From Actinomycetales bacterium (GTDB lineage Bacteria > Actinomycetota > Actinomycetes > Actinomycetales > Microbacteriaceae), in contig JAATFJ010000226.1 in NCBI GenBank assembly GCA_015655255.1, positions 1 to 5,991 on the forward strand: a DNA stretch of 5,991 nucleotides, written 5' to 3'. The first letter of the stretch is position 1; the number at the start of each line of letters is the position of its first letter. The notes under the pieces are model-generated. The model saw nothing but the letters and a program-made list of their open reading frames with translations. It did no database searches and was not told the DNA's origin. Shown in pieces: positions 5,525-5,991 of this stretch. The translations under genes were made by a program, and so were the position numbers.

Positions 5525-5542
5525 CTGTTCTTCGCCGAACAG
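5525..5542. promoter_or_regulatory. Inverted repeat just upstream of the SDR ribosome binding site
   Basis: CTGTTC-TTCGCC-GAACAG is a perfect 6-bp inverted repeat with a six-base spacer, the middle of which (TTCGCCGAA) is itself nearly symmetric. It ends 15 bases before the SDR start codon, touching the Shine-Dalgarno region. It could be an operator for the upstream TetR-type protein or an mRNA hairpin affecting translation. The sequence alone does not decide. Confidence 0.45.
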
Positions 5543-5584
5543 CCCATGAAGTCGTCGGGCACCGGCGCCTGAGCCCAGCGTACA

Positions 5585-5612
5585 ACTATCCAACAGACGT
5601 CAGACAGGGAAA
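5585..5612 (-). promoter_or_regulatory. Possible SDR promoter region with a direct repeat
   Basis: On the minus strand, TTTCCC (5612-5607, weak) and GATAGT (5590-5585, 4 of 6 to TATAAT) are 16 bases apart and would give a leader of roughly 70 bases. Between them lies the direct repeat CAGAC-GT-CAGAC (plus strand 5594-5605), whose centre GACGTC is a small palindrome. This makes it a second candidate regulator site. The gap between the two genes holds nothing else I can support. Confidence 0.3.
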
Positions 5613-5621
5613 GCGCGGCTC

Positions 5622-5991
5622 TCAGCGAATCCAGAACTCGGGGGATGCGGCGAAGATGACCGCCATCCCCCGCTCGATGTCGAGGGGCTCCTCCTCGAGC
5701 CAGATCTCGATCGCCCCGACCGTTCCCGCGGCTGCGTAGGCGGCAAGCGCCCGGAGTGCACGCGCATCCTCACGATCGACGCCGGGCGGCAGGATCTCCG
5801 GGTGCGCCATGAGGTGATCCAGAAGTGAATCCCGGATGCGGCTCTCCAAGCCCGCGCGAAGACCGGCGAGCATATGCGGCTGCAACGCCTGGCGGTAGAT
5901 CTCCGCGTGCGCGGCGACGAATCCGAGCAGTTGACGCTCCGATTCCCGGATACCGGCACCCGAATCCTCTTCGCCCGCGATCCCGCCGGGG
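5622..5991 (-). CDS. TetR-type transcriptional regulator, C-terminal part (5' end beyond window)
   Basis: The minus-strand frame is open from the window edge to a TGA at 5622-5624, giving 122 visible residues. The visible part starts ...GGIAGEEDSGAGIRESERQLLGFV, then AAHAEIYRQALQPH, a long helical stretch, and ends AAGTVGAIEIWLEEEPLDIERGMAVIFAASPEFWIR. The pattern H-x-E-I-Y-R followed by A-x-G-x-x-x-x-I-E-I-W-L-E-E is characteristic of TetR-family ligand-binding domains. The DNA-binding half, expected to be upstream, lies outside the window, so family membership rests on the C-terminal pattern only. The gene reads toward the SDR gene with a 112-bp gap and is probably its local regulator. The TTG at 5885 and downstream codons are internal, not the start. 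Confidence 0.75.
   Translation of the reverse strand, partial: PGGIAGEEDSGAGIRESERQLLGFVAAHAEIYRQALQPHMLAGLRAGLESRIRDSLLDHLMAHPEILPPGVDREDARALRALAAYAAAGTVGAIEIWLEEEPLDIERGMAVIFAASPEFWIR

Noticed and set aside
5510..5593. An upstream extension of the SDR protein by 28 residues
   Set aside because: The extension has no SDR content, runs through the inverted repeat and ribosome binding site, and the ATG at 5509 places the first Rossmann strand at the usual distance.
1..5991. A defence, toxin-antitoxin, mobile-element or biosynthetic gene cluster
   Set aside because: Every substantial gene fits an ordinary metabolic, transport or regulatory family except the LRV-like membrane protein. There are no nucleases, transposases, integrases, terminal repeats, CRISPR repeats or synthase genes.

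Overview
The window is very GC-rich, and most codons end in G or C. It has short intergenic gaps, a GTG start that looks leaderless, IclR and TetR regulators, a DtxR/IdeR-like iron box and a variant-leucine-rich-repeat membrane protein. Together these point to a chromosomal segment of a high-GC actinobacterium. A Microbacteriaceae-like host is plausible but cannot be fixed from sequence alone. I see no rRNA, tRNA, CRISPR array, insertion sequence, integrase or plasmid function.

Layout. (i) Positions 1-1972, plus strand: the 3' part of an IclR-family regulator, then a 124-bp gap with a 13-bp palindrome and an 8-bp hairpin, then a complete pobA (4-hydroxybenzoate 3-monooxygenase, 394 aa). This is an aromatic-acid catabolism unit feeding protocatechuate, with the IclR protein as the likely local regulator. 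(ii) Positions 2010-3728: a TetR-family regulator (minus) divergent from a siderophore-type substrate-binding lipoprotein (plus). Their 120-bp spacer is densely built: two face-to-face promoters, a perfect 15-bp palindrome over both -35 regions, and an iron-box-like site over the lipoprotein promoter's -10/+1. (iii) Positions 3839-4660, plus: a 273-aa protein with an LRV-like N-terminal domain, an Ala/Gln linker and four membrane segments. (iv) Positions 4671-4714: a strong hairpin between convergent genes. (v) Positions 4721-5991, minus: a short-chain dehydrogenase/reductase preceded by the C-terminal part of another TetR-type regulator, which runs off the window.

The genes form several small independent units, not one operon. 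Each metabolic or transport gene sits beside its own one-component regulator (IclR-pobA, TetR-lipoprotein, TetR-SDR). I found no convincing new multi-gene system. The items most worth a second look are the stacked operators in the TetR/lipoprotein spacer, the lipoprotein's lack of permease or ATPase genes, the uncharacterised LRV-membrane protein, and an Arg-to-Lys change in the FAD/NAD(P)H region of PobA.
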